From: Gadus chalcogrammus | Taxonomy: Eukaryota; Chordata; Actinopteri; Gadiformes; Gadidae | DNA length: 64,000 bases | Direction: 5' to 3' | NCBI RefSeq assembly: GCF_026213295.1 | Contig: NC_079414.1 | Location: 10,171,075 to 10,235,074, forward strand | Part shown: positions 1 to 13,655 of the stretch, in pieces | Layout: each line of letters opens with the position of its first letter | Numbering within the stretch: position 1 is the first letter of the stretch | Made by a program: the position numbers and the translations under genes | The notes under the pieces: generated by a model | The model's input: only the letters and a program-made list of their open reading frames with translations | What the model was told of the DNA's origin: nothing | The model's database searches: none

Positions 1-1695
1 CCAAAAAATATTTATTACAACAAAACAAAATCTACAATAGATTAAGAATTAAAAAAGAATTGCATAACATGCTCTTTAAATTATAAATTATAAACCATGA
101 ACAAATAATTGGTCCTTTATATTGGCAGACAATGTAAGACCATTTATGTGTTAGCAGTATCCCTGACAACCAGATTAATACACACCAGTATAAGTCCATA
201 ACAATGAAATGAAACGGCAGTCCTACATACAAGAACAATAGTTGTGTGTATTGAAATGTTGACAGAAAGCTGCATAAAGAGTAGCGCAGGTTTAAAAGAT
301 AAGGCTCGGTAACACTAGTCACTCCAGTGTAGAACCACATTTGGAACTGGAGTCAATCCAGTTATATACCCAGATTTGGAAAAGACAAACCTCCACCATT
401 TGGCTTAGACACGTAAAGGTAATATAAACTTTCATTTAATTGCAATGCACTTTACTTTATTTAGTTCATTATTGGCAATGGTAGCAAAATCACCATCGGT
501 CCAATTTTGCTAGTTCAAACTAATTACCGTACTCAATTGTCGCAAAGCAAAGAAACACTAGACACTTTCTATCATATTTTACCAAAGAGATGACCTTCCT
601 TCCTTCCCTGCTTCGTAACATACAACTGTTGAGTGTTAATGTAGATTGCGCTCATGATATAATTAATTAATTAGTGATTCTTACTCAGGGAAACATGCCA
701 AAATCTTTAACAGAGTTTCACAGTTGTTTGCATATAATCACTGCAAAAATGTATTCCTTCGTATCATATATGCAATTAATGTACTTTAATATTGACATTT
801 AGAAAAAATGAAATTCTACTCCTATGTTGTAATAGTGTAATTGATTGTTAGATTTTATGCTTGATGTTTACAAAAAGCCCTTAAAATGGTACAGCAGAGC
901 GGGGGTGATTGGGGCTTCACAGATAATAAACTGTACCATCCATCTGTTATTAAAAATATATATTAAAAACAAAAACACGTTGGCCTCAGGTTTAAGGTCA
1001 CCAATTCAAAATACACCTTTCTGAAACCACAACATCAACCCTCTGATTCTTCGGCCTGCTCACACGACAATCATGAGATAAAAACTACAAGTCACTAAAA
1101 TAGACTACACGAAGTCCTTCCTCCTAAGGGAACCATTCTCCTCTTCTCCTAAGGAAACCCACCAAGTCCCTCCTCCACTTCACAGAGTGAGGGTGTGGCT
1201 CCCACTACCCGCACGCTAGGCCGCTCAGCACTGACCAGCACCCTCACGGCCTGGTCTTAGACGTACATAAGGAACATTTGGCAGAGCGGTGCACCCACAA
1301 TGGTCCTGGGCGGCCACGTCTATCGTCTCCTTTTGAGCGTGGGATTGGTCGCGGTAAAAGAGAGGCCATCGAATGAGTCCCGTTGGATTTAAAAACCTCA
1401 CGTCAAAAACACGCCACCCGACAAGTGTGGAAGCACCCCTGGTGCAATGAGCACATGGGGGGGGGGGTCGACCTCAAGACGTCCCGGTCACATTTCACGG
1501 AGCATTCCCACTTGACACTTTACACCAACATGATTAGAAACTAAATTAAAAGTACACAGAATGCAAAATACAGAAAGTGCTTCACTTGAATCACGGTTTA
1601 GACCTCAGACGTACGGCGGCTGGGGAGGTGGGGTGGGGTGGTAGAGGAGGTGGAGGTGGAGGGGGTCGATTCAAGGCGGGCTAGGTGGGGGGGGT
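1..1695 (-). other. dnaja1: dnaja1 3' untranslated region
   Basis: The stretch follows the dnaja1 stop codon on the minus strand and holds no convincing gene. The plus-strand hexamer TTTATT at 10-15 reads AATAAA on the minus strand and is a possible distal poly(A) signal, so the UTR may span nearly all of it. Open frames here lack codon structure and were left out. How far the UTR extends is an inference. Confidence 0.5.
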
Positions 1696-4600
1696 TTAGG
1701 AGGTCTGACACTGGACCCCGCCGGCGCTGGGGTATTCTTCCTCCTCCACGTAGTAGTGGCGGCTTGGTCGCTTGCGGTTCTCAAAGTCACAGTCCTCCAG
1801 GTCTGCGTAGATGTAGAGGTCGTCGTCCATGCTCTCGGGCTGCTCCTCCTCCAGCTTCCCCGGGAGGTAGGCCTCCAGCTCCTTCAGCTTGCCCTGGGGC
1901 AGGAAGTTGGCCTGGGGGAACACCACCTGGGGAGGGGGAAATCACACAAAGTCAAAGTCAGCTTTATAGTCAATTCCAAAATATGTGCCAGACAAACAGA
2001 GGAATCAAAATTGCCATTGTCTCTGACCCACTGTGCAATAGGAAGAAAAGGATACCATTTTGTCAAATAAAATAGAGAGTCCTGCTTTTGGAGGGACCAG
2101 AGTCCTGAGACCCCTCTGTACCAAACCTTTAAGTTGATTCTCGGTACAGAAAACTGGGTCTGTTCTAGCTCCTCAGCCGAACTACCATTCATTTATTTTA
2201 TTTCCCATTGATTCACTATTTAGCAGATATTTATCCAAATACTTCTAGGAGTGCCATCAGGTAGAAAGCCGCCATTGGGGTTTTCGAACCCACAGCCCAT
2301 CCGGCAAGGAGTCCAACACCAATAGCACCCGGCTATCCTGCCGTGTGTTTTGGGTTGAATGCATATGCCTTATGACTATACATATAACATTTAATAATGT
2401 GTTTCGAAACAGTGTTGTACGCGTGTGGTGCAGACTGGAGAGGCTGTTCCGTACCTTGAAGTGAACAAGGAGTCGTCCCTTCTCAAAGGGGCGGCGTTGC
2501 ATTGGCATCCCTTCGCCCAGGACACACTTCTTGTCTCCGGGCTTGATCAGATCCCCTGAGGAACACGACAAGAGACAGCATAAACAGGAAGGCCCCCCAA
2601 ACATAGTGGAGCATAAAAAATATTTTCCCTATAAAAGGGAAAGTAAACAGACCACATGAAAATGACTACGGAGAGGCGACTACAATCCTAACCAAATCCA
2701 ATTTTAATACTCGAGGAATTTAATGTAAATAAAGTGCCTTTGGCCCACAGATAAAAGCCTTTCAATTTGCATCAGTATTATGGATGCAAACTGGGTGCCG
2801 GTAGTGACTCTGTTTGTATCTCTGGGATAAATATTATTCCCAGAGAGAACGAAACGGAAATCTTTCCGAATTCAATTTCGATCAAGATCAAAAATGATCC
2901 GGTAGGAGTTAAGGATTCAACATGCCTCTGTGTGGTTGTTCTGAAACCGTCGCCCCATGCAACAATGTGGCTAACAGATTTAATGATATACGCCAACCCA
3001 CACAATGCGTAATTTTTATCAAATTTACACTAGAGGCTGATTTATCAGCCACAACCCTTTACCCAACATCTGTGGATATTGCAAAATGAAGTCAACTCCT
3101 TCTTTCAAACAACAACAAAGGGTGAAAACCACTCCTATCCTGTGAATATTAATTGACAAATGTTTTCAAAAGCAGAGCAGATACACGATTTCAATGTTCA
3201 TCAGAGTCTAAGCCAAGCTGGGTGAGCTGTGGCCTGTAACAGAGAGGGGCATCTCCGCACGTCAAGTCATCCGTCAGTGATCTGCAACATCTCGGTGGAC
3301 GTTGCTTGACGGTCGAAGACGCCCGATTGTGTTGCTTACACACTGCAGTCGGCTGAGCCTGTCTAGGACTTCAGGTCTCTTGCTCAAGGAGGCCCACAGG
3401 CGGACTTGGGACCCGAGGAGGCTGGAGGCCAGTACATGTCAGCTGGACCTTTTACCTGGATTAGAGGTGATGAGGAGGGTTCTGTTGTCCAGCGTCTGGA
3501 CGGGCTTCTGGAAGCCACACAGCGACTCCACCAGCTGCAGCTCCATGGTCATCACCAGGTCCTGTCCCTGTCTGGAGACATCAGGACAAACAGTACTGTT
3601 GGTCGATTGTTTCACACCTCAGAACACAAGACCGGCCTAATGCGCCCCAGCGCTGCTTACAAAGGTCCCAAACTAACTAAACATGTTACCATTAGACAAC
3701 ACAGTAAACACTTCAATACAAGCAGGATAAACTGATACATAGAACATTTGTTAATACTGAAAACTGAGATCTGAGATCTATGTTCGTCATATCACATTTA
3801 ATATAACATTAGCTATTAATAATGTATTGGGTTGGCATTCATTGAAATATGAATCAATGTGGGAAAAACATTACTTGCAAGGCTAGGCAATGCTTGATGA
3901 ATAAGACTAAAATTTAAACACCAGTAAATGTGTGCATAATAATAAGTGACCTGGTGAAGCGAGAGTGTTCCCTCTGGTCCAGGACGATGATAATATCTCC
4001 TGCCTCCAACCCTGGTTCCTGATCCCCCTCTCCGTGGAAGACCACCTTCTGGCCATCCTTCATGCCTGTAAGGACAGAGTCAAGCCACCAGTGATCTTTC
4101 TACTCCAAAATGTTATAAATTATTCACATAGCAGCCATCTTGGTTCTAACCTCAGTGATTCGGTAACCTGACCCAGCTAGCGTTAAGAGCCAAGATGGAA
4201 CAAGATGTTTGGAAGGTTAATCAGGACCATGGGAATACAAATTATGCCAAAACCTGGGATCACCTTTCTGCAATTTGCTTCCTTACCACATAAGCATTTC
4301 CCCCTATGCACACTATTGTAATAATATGTTCCAGGCTTCAACTGGTGTGTTTAGCTCTACAGGTTAGGCTATACTCTGCTGGTGTGATTAGCGCTCCAGG
4401 TTAGGCTATACTCTGCTGGTGTGTTTAGCGCTACAGGTTAGGCTATACTCTGCTGGTGTGATTAGCGCTACAGGTTAGGCTATACTCTGCGGGTGTGTTT
4501 AATGCTACAGGTTAGGCCAGGGGTACTCAAGTAGAAATGATGAGGGGCCACAATTTTTTTTTTCAGTGACTCAAGGGGCCGGTCGGTATACGTGTGACTG

Positions 4601-6965
4601 AGGCCGATATATGCTCTGTTTTAGACGGAACGCGTAAGCACGTAAGATACATAACCCCCCCTTGCGCGGTAAAATATCCCCCCTTACGTGCTTAAGTGCG
4701 TCGGCCAAAATTCCTGACTATGCGACTGAAACACTACGGCCCTACGCAGCTCGCAAAGCCTGTGATTGGCCAGCTAACCACATCCTTTCAGGAGTCTCAC
4801 ATTTCCGGTTTTACAGCATAATAGCGCCAATTTTAAAAGGCTGTGACAGAAGCGAATGAAGAATTTTGAAGAAGGAGAAGAAGAAAACACAAGAACGAAT
4901 TATGATAATTATAAATATATACAAGCCAGCGATTTCCACTTCCACGCCCACAGATTCGTTCGTTGCTCCCCCTACTGTTCTGGCGGAGAATCCCCTTGCA
5001 ACACGCGCAATCCTTAAGGAACCTTAAAGGAACCGTAAATCAAAACTTGTCTAAAACAAGTCCCTTGTGTAAATTACGTGCTTACGTCTCTGCGTCTAAA
5101 ACGACCCTAAATCGGCCTTGACTGCTGCTGAGATGGACTGTCTGCCTCGAGTTTGGGAGGGCTGGAGCGGTCTGTGGGCTGGAGTGCTATCTGTTTATCG
5201 TTGCAACCCCCAGCCTCGTATTGAGATCGCGGCGCGCGGTTTCAAAATAAGAGCGCCCAGCACGATTTTTTTTTTTTTTCTCTACGTGGCACCACGCCCA
5301 ACCCCCCCTCCTACCTTTGTCGATGTGCACCTCCAGGATCTTCTTCTGGCGGACGATCTTGCGGCCGCCGCAGGCTTTACAGCGGTCCTTGTGGCTGATG
5401 CGGCGGCCCTGGCCCTGGCAGCTCTGGCACACGCTGGACACCTGCTGGACCATACCCATCCCCAGCTGGTGGAGGCGCACCTGCATGCCTGTCCCGTGGC
5501 ACGACATGCACATCTCCACCGCCCCTTTACGGCCCCCCCGGCCTGGACAGAGGGCAGAGAGGAGGACAATGGTGAGGCGCCGGAGTGCTTTCACTGCCTT
5601 ACTGAGACCTCTTCAGATTAATGGAGTACCTGCCTTGATGACCCGATGTGACACATTGTACCAATACTGCTACAGTCAAGATAAGACTTGATCCCAAAAG
5701 GGGACCTCAGGTGTTACAGCAGCAATGAGTGCATCAAACAAGAGAAGTATACCTAGATAAGAGTAAATAGTGGAATACCAGTAATGTAAACATATCCAGG
5801 TAGCATTGGCAGTGTGAAGGGTTGGGTTTTGCTGGAGTCACAGATGGTGCTTGAACAGGGTTCATAACAATTTCAGTATTCATGAGTAATGTCCTCCTTG
5901 GAAGCACAGGGCTCACCTTCACACTTCTCACAGATGGCGTTTTTCTGGACGGCCAGTTTCCTGGTGGCTCCGTTATAAAGATCTTCCAGAGTCACGATCA
6001 GCTGATGAACCACATTCTTCCCTGGAGGTGGAGCAGGCGTGAGGAGAAGAACAAGAACATTCCAATAAAAGTTTGTTTAAACTGTTTATCTCTCAAACAC
6101 TCAGATACATGCTAGGTTTTGTTGATGGAAAACGTGCCTATAAATACGTCACACACAAACAAACTTTTGCAAACTTTTGAAATGTGCGCCATAATATGGG
6201 CATCTCTTTTGACAGGGCAAAGGTCATCTACGTAGTAAACATTAACGCTAGTTTAAAGAGTTAAGACACATTCCCGCAGTAATGATTTAATACAAAAACA
6301 AGTAACAACAGTACTGGTAAATCAATAATAAATGCGATATACAAATGATCAACAAGATAAGGAACTCAGTAAATCCTATCCTGTATCCAAGAATGACGAC
6401 ACTGATGGCTATCTTCGCGTACCTCGTCTCTCCCGGTGCATCCGCCCACCGCCTCCGAAGAACATGTCAAAGATGTCCATGGGCGACGCAAAGCCGCCCC
6501 CGCCGCCGCCACCCCCGCTGCCCCCCTCCTTGATGGCCTTCTCACCCCCCCGGTCGTACACCTCTCTCTTCTGGCTGTCCGACAGAACTTCGTATGCTTG
6601 CGAGATCTGCTTGAACTACAAAACACACACACAGAAACAAATGTATACTTGTAAACATCAACAAACAACATAATTTAACAGAGTTAGCTGATGTTTATTA
6701 AATGTAAGAAGTCTGAACTTACTAAGTGAAAAAAACACTCATCTACAGCGAGTTTCCTCTCAGGAGATTAATTTGTCTCTGTAGGTAAATTATAATGCAT
6801 GTGGAAGGTTTATGTTGAGACATGGCGACTTACTCTCTCTCCCTCGGTAGGGTTTTTGTCAGGGTGGTATTTCAAGGCCAGTTTGCGGTAGGCCTTCTTC
6901 AGCTCGTCTGCTGTGGCACTGGGCGGGACACCCAGCATGTCGTAGAAGCCGGTTTCTTTGACCAT
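1696..6965 (-). CDS. dnaja1: DnaJ homolog subfamily A member 1 (type I Hsp40 co-chaperone)
   Basis: Coding exons (minus order): 6834-6965, 6423-6615, 5917-6021, 5315-5542, 3951-4065, 3456-3571, 2455-2555, 1696-1926. They sum to 1221 nt, a continuous 406-aa frame (human DNAJA1 has 397). The protein delivers unfolded clients to Hsp70 and stimulates its ATPase in the cytosol. Visible features are an N-terminal J domain starting [13 protein letters not shown] with the catalytic HPD at residues 34-36; a Gly/Phe-rich segment; four zinc-binding repeats ([32 protein letters not shown]); a C-terminal client domain; and a terminal CQTS, a CaaX farnesylation motif. All splice sites are GT/AG. A noncoding exon probably ends at 7640. 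The gene lies head-to-head with aptx. Paralogues dnaja2 and dnaja4 are less likely given the GGVQCQTS end. Confidence 0.95.
4344..4517. repeat. 37-bp minisatellite in a dnaja1 intron
   Basis: About 4.7 tandem copies of a 37-bp unit (GGTGTGTTTAGCGCTACAGG and 17 further bases), with starts near 4344, 4381, 4418, 4454 and 4491. Copies differ at only a few positions. The array lies in the intron between coding exons 4 and 5. Confidence 0.85.
4518..5275. mobile_element. probable DNA-transposon-derived segment in dnaja1 intron
   Basis: The minisatellite ends in CAGGGGTACTCAA, which resembles the terminal motif of many hAT-type elements. The following 600-750 bp is unlike the rest of the intron: repeated ACGTGCTTA/ACGTAAGC motifs, several CpGs and a terminal T-run at 5265-5279. 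No clear opposite terminus or target-site duplication was found, so limits and family are uncertain. Confidence 0.35.
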
Positions 6966-7639
6966 GATCGCCTTTAAAAAACGTACCTACGAAGTGGCAC
7001 ACACGTTAATATTGACTGATATTGATATTTCATGAAAACCTTATCTCTCAACCCTAGGCACACCACCACGACATTATGACTTGGATACTCTTGTTTAGGC
7101 CTCAACGGCATCTAACAATACATAATGTCATAACACACAGTTGTAACTACACAACAACATCCGCCTCGTATGTCATCGTCCAATGCTTCAGACACGCAAA
7201 CAAACACACACTTTAATGTGTACCGCCACCCCGGGGAGGTGTGCTTTAGCCCCGGGTCCAGGGACCAGGTGGGTGTCCTGGTGGTTGTGTAACCCTTCTT
7301 GTATGTGGTGATGCAAGTAGTGCGACTTGCACATTTCTTCAGCTACCATTACAACATCATTTTACGATACGCAGTTTGTTCCCAATAAGACACATTATGA
7401 CCTAACACCTTATACTTAATTTATAGTTATAAACTAAACATATACACATCTCTATTACCCGTCTCTCATAGCCCGAGTTAGCTGAAGCTAACACAGATGT
7501 TGTGTTATGATGGCGTTACCGACGATTGTTAGCTTCCGGCCGGCTAACAGGCAGTGGAGTTAGTGTTCAACAAACCGAACCACGATCGACAGGGAACACG
7601 AACACGTTACACATTACAAGGAGATCAGGAACGGGTTAC

Positions 7640-7853
7640 CTGCTAATTTAGATCGATAATCATGGAGGGGAGAAATGGACCCTGACCCAAGACGACCGCC
7701 TTCTAGAACCTTCTGTAACCCGAGCAACCGCTGGAGCGCACGAGACGAACCGAAACCAGTGACGTGAGTCTCGCGCGACACGCGTCAACAAAACAATAGT
7801 CAAACAGCGTGCGGTAGTAATTTGTTCACCCACTTTTGTAAAATCATTCTAAA
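7640..7853. promoter_or_regulatory. bidirectional dnaja1/aptx promoter with heat-shock element
   Basis: dnaja1 (minus) and aptx (plus) are divergent. A likely noncoding dnaja1 exon ends at a GCAG|GTAACC donor (7640), and the aptx start codon is at 7854. The interval contains TTCTAGAACCTTC at 7701-7713, an exact nTTCnnGAAnnTTCn heat-shock element, and a CRE-like TGACGTGA near 7760. It is CpG-richer than its surroundings and no TATA box is visible. Heat induction of DNAJA1 through HSF1 is known for the family; that this site does it here is inferred. Confidence 0.65.
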
Positions 7854-10023
7854 ATGCTTACTTGCTGGCTTATCAGCGAAGACGGAAATCATGAACCTCT
7901 ACCACTCCCTCACTATCAAAGGGTTACGTTGGGTCGAGGTCCAGAGACGACTATTAAAGATAAAAAATGTTCTAGACATCAAGGTATTATGTAAACAGTT
8001 ACTTGCTGTGCATGCACACACTGTTTTCACACAATGTTCTATTCTGGAAAGGGGTATGGCTGTAAGCATATCCATTAAATACTCATCACAAATGTTAACT
8101 TATGTATATGTTATTTGTCCTGGACTAGTTGAACTGAAGGCAGATTGCAACAAGGGATATGTCAAAGTTAAACAGGTAAGATAGGGTGATGATAACGTAG
8201 ATATATGACGTTAACTGTTAGGGCAGGCCATGTCTGGTTTGATACTCATTCATCTTGTTAGTCGAATGGGTGGTTGACCGAAAATAACCGTTTCATTTTA
8301 AGCTTTAATAGTCATTATTTTCGTTGTCTTATATTACCATCAATAACCAAAAATATTAAATTGAAGATTGTCCCCATCCAGTAACCAAATGTCCTCCTCC
8401 TTTTCTAATTTCATAGCTGGGTGCAAACCCCACCTTTGTTGACTCTGTTGAGGTGGGCAAAGGCATGGAGGTCAAGATGGAGCCCGGGCAGCAGCTTCAT
8501 ATTGTCAACCAGCTCTACCCCTACACTGTACATTTCATGGAGGACCTCTCAGGAGAACCGCCACCTGCCAAGAGACCGCGTGAACCCCCCTCGGTGGAGG
8601 CAGCTGACAGTAAAGGGGCATCAAACGTTAAAGTAGCGAAACAGGCTAACCACACGCCGTCGTCAGGCAGAGAGTCTGCTACATCCAACAATGTAAGCTG
8701 GCTAGGTAGCTTAGCTGAAGTTCTCGAGTTGACAGCGTTAGTATGTTATTTCTTTGTCTCACCATGGACAGGTTCAAGTATTCATAAGTTGGTGCTGTGT
8801 TTTCACCGGATGCTGGATGATGACTGGAGATGGCCAGTGGTATGCTTCGGCAGAGAAATCTGTTTACCCTGTTAAATTGAAAAATATATCATATTTCTGA
8901 CAGGAAAAACCTGGAATATGGAGCAATGGCCTCAAGGCCACCATGCAGGACCCTAAAATGCAGGTAGACATTTTTTACCAAGTATTCATATCTTTCTAAT
9001 TTACCCATGTTTTAGTTTTTCCTTACTTACTTACAATGCTAATAGCCGCTTTTGTCTTTCCGTTTCGAAGGTCTACAAGGACGACAAGGTGGTGGTGATC
9101 AAAGATAAGTATCCCAAGGCCCGCTACCACTGGCTGGTCCTGCCCTGGGAGTCCATCCCTAACATGAAGGCCCTGCGTGGGGAGGAGCACTGTGACCTGC
9201 TGAGACACATGCAGCAGGTGGGGCAGCGTATGGTCGCACAGTGCAAGGACTCCCCCGCTCTGCGCTTCCGGAGCGGCTACCACGCCATTCCCAGTATGAG
9301 GTGAGATGTAGTCCAAGTCACACTACTGGCTCGGGTGTACTTGTCCTGTCTAGCTTAGTCTTAACAATTTAGACTTTAGATGATTTTCTCAAGTCTGATG
9401 GTAGACTAGCTTGAGTCTGGAGGAATGGGGGCGTTTCACTTTCTTTCAATGTTTGTTTCGACCAATAAGGGTGTTAAGAGGCGGGGATCTGTGGGCGAGT
9501 AGTCAGCCATAAAGTTTAACTAAGTGTCTGTAGGGGGTTTCAAATCAACACTGTGTAGACTGGCCACTGTAGAAACACAATAATTAAGAACCGGAAACAA
9601 GGCATAACTCTGCCCGTTGCCCCTAAGATAAGTTTAACTTTAAACTGACTAATATACGATTATTTGTGTTTCACGCAAGCCACATTCACCTGCATGTCAT
9701 CAGCCAAGACTTTGACTCCCCTGCCCTGAAGAACAAGAAGCACTGGAACTCCTTCACAACTGATTACTTCATTGATTCTCAAGGTAAGGCTTTTAATATT
9801 GATACACATGACACGTGTTTTGTTGTTTGTTTTTACATGGTTAATAGTGCTCTGATTTTAATGTGCAGATGTGATCCAGATGCTTGAGAAGACTGGAAAG
9901 GTCACAGTAAAAGAAGGAACCAGTGAGTTGTTGAAGCTTCCGCTGCGCTGCCACGTGTGTCATAAAGAGCTGGCCACTATTCCCAGTCTGAAGGAACACC
10001 TCAAGACTCACATTTCCGTCTAA
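7854..10023 (+). CDS. aptx: aprataxin (DNA-adenylate hydrolase)
   Basis: Coding exons: 7854-7983, 8129-8175, 8417-8692, 8904-8963, 9071-9300, 9680-9783, 9869-10023; 1002 nt, 333 aa. Aprataxin removes AMP from abortive ligation intermediates at nicks in the nucleus. The first exon begins [11 protein letters not shown] and carries the FHA core [16 protein letters not shown], which in the family binds phosphorylated XRCC1/XRCC4. A variable linker with a basic patch (AKRPREPP) follows. The HIT domain includes [14 protein letters not shown] and the catalytic SHIHLHVIS histidine triad, with the Ser split across exons 5 and 6. The C-terminal zinc finger is [25 protein letters not shown] C2H2, ending ISV. 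Every junction is phase-consistent. I chose the ATG at 7854 because it opens the FHA frame; a longer overlapping frame from 7822 does not. Confidence 0.95.
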
Positions 10024-10430
10024 AAACACTTCATAGGCCTACAGTCATGCAGGCCCACCGTTTCAAAAAAGAAGCCCTATGGTTGTAAAAATATTTTTTT
10101 TTCTTTTTTTTTCTAATGTTATAACTGGTTTTGAGAAAATCAGGGATATTGAGAGCTTGAACGTTCAACACTAATTTGGTATTTTTTCTATTATTAACTA
10201 TTAATGTTAATAATATATAAAGTTAAGCTCTCCTTCTGATGCCAAGGCACCTATGAGACCATGTTAGGCATGTTTATATATTCTGAGATATTTGATTATG
10301 TTTTTGTGTGATCAAACCAGAGCATCTTGTAGTTTTACGCTCAAACAGTGGAAGTCTGCACTTGTTACAACTACTGGAAACTACTTAAAACCCTGTTTTA
10401 CAAATAAAATAGTGGACATGTTTTAACAGT
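10024..10430 (+). other. aptx: aptx 3' UTR with poly(A) signal
   Basis: AT-rich sequence follows the aptx stop. AATAAA lies at 10403-10408, and the transcript probably ends just after it. Confidence 0.7.
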
Positions 10431-11319
10431 CCCCCTTACAAGCATTCAAGTATTGTAATCTGTGTCCATGTTTCCAAGTGTTTTCTGTGTTTTCTGTTTT
10501 CTAAGTAATGGTTGTATTTTTTGTAAAACACTGTAGCCCGCTACAAACTACAGTATAATTTCAATACCAAGTTCATATTTCTAAATTTGAATTCTAGATG
10601 AATACTTTTTATCCTTGAATGAATGCTGAAACTTCAACGTGGTAGATTTATTCTGAATGTATACATTTGCTTATTCTCAGTATGAAGAAAGTTGGATTAT
10701 CCTATACCAGATGTTTTACTGTATGATACAAAAGGATTTGAACTGGGAAATAGCATTTATCTTGAGGAGCTATCTGTGACATTAGGTTGTTTTCCTTGCC
10801 TTGTATAGTTTGTCTCCATCTAGTGGATCTTTTACGAAAACATAATCTCAAATCACGTCGAAAGGGTTTTCACGAGGGAACCAAGTAACGAAAATGAACA
10901 GAGTTTACCCTTTGAAAAAAACAAAATGTCAATGGCCAGTACGGTTATCGATCACGCGACCTTGGCGTTATTAGCACCACCGTCTAACTAACTTTGCTAA
11001 CCGGCCGTGGCGTGGCTTTAATATAGTTCATAAACATAAAAAAAGATACAACATAACGTAATTGCGTATGAAAATATTTTAATGTAACTTTAGGATACAT
11101 CATTTGCAGTAAAAACACAGTAGGCCTATAGTAATATTTAAAACATCCATACAACTGCTCAACACAATAAAGAAATCCCCAATCTCGTTGTGCCAATGCT
11201 AAAGCATATGAGGATAACACAGGCATAAACACAGTAGTGGAAAAAGTCTGGGGCACGTGTGCAACAGTAGATCATTCGTAAACCAAGGGACTGTTGGCTT
11301 AAACGGCGCCCATGCATCA
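10431..11319. other. tail-to-tail intergenic region / 3' UTR of the downstream SCPP
   Basis: No gene seen. The region separates the converging aptx and acidic SCPP genes. TTTATT at 10647-10652 reads AATAAA on the minus strand and could end the SCPP transcript. The rest is unremarkable AT-rich DNA. Confidence 0.4.
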
Positions 11320-13598
11320 TCATCTCCGCCAGCTGAGCTCCAACAAGTGGTTATCTTTGAGTGCCATGAGATGTTCCAGTGGATACTGGGCATCGTCTCC
11401 TATGTCTTGGAAGAAGTACTCTTCTTCACTCTCGCACTCGTCTCCCTTCGCTCCCTGCGAGCAGTCTTTGGATTGGATCTGCTTATTGTTGGTGCTGTCG
11501 CTGCTCTGGCTGTCTTCTGAGCTGTCGCTGGCCGCACTGATCGTCTCGTTGGACTCTCTGCTTTCACTAGACACCTTGCTCTGGCTGGACTCGCTGCTTT
11601 CGCTTGACTCGTTGCTTTCGCTCGAATTACTTTGAATGGACTTGCTTAGGCTCGAGCTATTTAGGCTCAAGATGCTTTGGCTCGACTCCATGCTTTCGCT
11701 CGAGCTGCTCTGGCTCGACTCCTTGCTTTCGCTCGAGCTGCTCTCGCTCGACTCGCTGCTTTCGCTCGACTCGCTGCTTTCGCTCGACTCGCTGCTTTCG
11801 CTCGACTTGCTTTGGCTCGACTCGCTGCTTTCGCTGCTGCTGCTGCTGCTCTCGCTACTGTTGTGGGCCTCCGTTACACCGACGAGAAGGTTGGTGCTGT
11901 TGGTGTTATCTGGGCCCTCTGAGGACTCGCTGCTGTCCCCGGCTGCTGTCGGGCTCACATCCGGCACCATCAGGTTTTTTTTGGCCGGGGCTATGGTGCT
12001 GCCCGGCTGGTTCGAGGGGAGGATGGAGACGACGGAGGTCTGGGGCGGCGGCGTCACCAGCTGACCCGTGGCCTCTTTGCTGCTGTCCTCACCACTCCTC
12101 GAGTGGACGACACTGGCGAACACTGACAGCCAACTCTGACAAAAAAAACGAGGATGGTCAATGAATAGAATGAATCGAGAGACAATGTATACGTTTTGAA
12201 TAGTGCTAAGGCAAAGATCAATGAATGAAGCATTGTTGTTTCACCTTTCTTACATTCCTGTCCTCTTCACTGTTGTTGTCTCTAGTTTCATCAATAAGGG
12301 CGATCTGAAAGACACCAAGTGGTTATTCAGACTATTTCCCAACAACGGCTAGTAACATGATGAGCAAAAATGTATGCGAAAAATAGAACATTTGATAAAA
12401 TGTTCCTACCGGGTTCTCAAGTGAGTGGCTTTCGGATTCTTCAGAAGTCTGTTTGCAAGAAAATAAGCACAAATAAATAAAGTAGTCTACCGGAGGGTTA
12501 TTTCCTTTGACATTCAATATAGGCTATGAACCAGGGTGTGGACTCTGGATATTTTAATGCCCACCTTGTCCTCAGAGTTGGATTCTAATGATTCAGACGA
12601 CTCTGAACTCTGGAAAAAAAGAAATTATGCTTTTGATGAGATAACATAGCCACATTTGATAAAATGGAAATCATCTTAATAAAATTCAAATATAGGCCTA
12701 GTTTAAAAAATGAACCTTAAAGACCTATAAAGGGAAGGGAATCATTTAAGACATTTCGCCAGACTTCTGGTTAAAATAGTTTTCTGGTTACACTAAACAA
12801 TCGCTCTCATGTCCTTACCTGCTCCACTGATGAAGTGTTATTTTCAGATGAATGGGAATCAGACAAACTCATGGTCTGAAGAAAAAAGCAGGCACAAAAA
12901 ATACAAATCCACTTTAATTATAGCTGCATATTCCAAACACTATACCAGTCACATTTGTGGTTACAGTGAACCGTTGTGGGCATGTTGTACATTCTGCTGA
13001 ACAATAGTCTGGCCCAAGGGAGTTCTCCTGTGGTTTTAATGGATTTAAAGCCCAGTTCAGACCAAAGAGAGTTATCCTCACAAACTGTAATTTTGTTGGA
13101 ACAACAACTCTTTGAAGACCAGCCAAATGATTTATGTCTGAACCTGAAATATCCTCTAACCTAACCAAACCGTTTCAGATGCTGTTGTTTCCCAGTGCAT
13201 GAGCTGTGTTGAATGCACTCACTGAGTTGTTTTCTCCGCTGTTTGAGTCCAATGAGAGAATGTTGAAGATCTGTGAAGAAAATACACATTGCAGATACGG
13301 TCAGAGGAAAACATTTGCACTAATAGTTTCATTCAGATTGCATGACTACATTGAAAATATGTGTTATGGAATCATTTGAACCCTCAAACAAAGACAACAT
13401 GATTATTGTGGTCCAACAAACCATTTAATGTATCCAGACTTATAACATAATGTCTAAATATAAGTTCAACATGACTTACAGGACAACATATTCACCATTA
13501 TAACATCAATGTTTAAGGGCAAGTTAAGATGTGTTAAAGCATGTGTTATGGTCATCACATGAAATCACTATATTGGAATACATATTAGCAAATATATG

Positions 13599-13655
<57 letters not shown>

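Noticed and set aside
32..340. 102-codon minus frame
   Set aside because: Lies in the inferred dnaja1 3' UTR and shows no domain or splice context.
11604..12164. Cys/Ser/Arg-rich and Leu-rich plus-strand frames
   Set aside because: Antisense shadows of the Ser/Glu repeat exon of the acidic SCPP.
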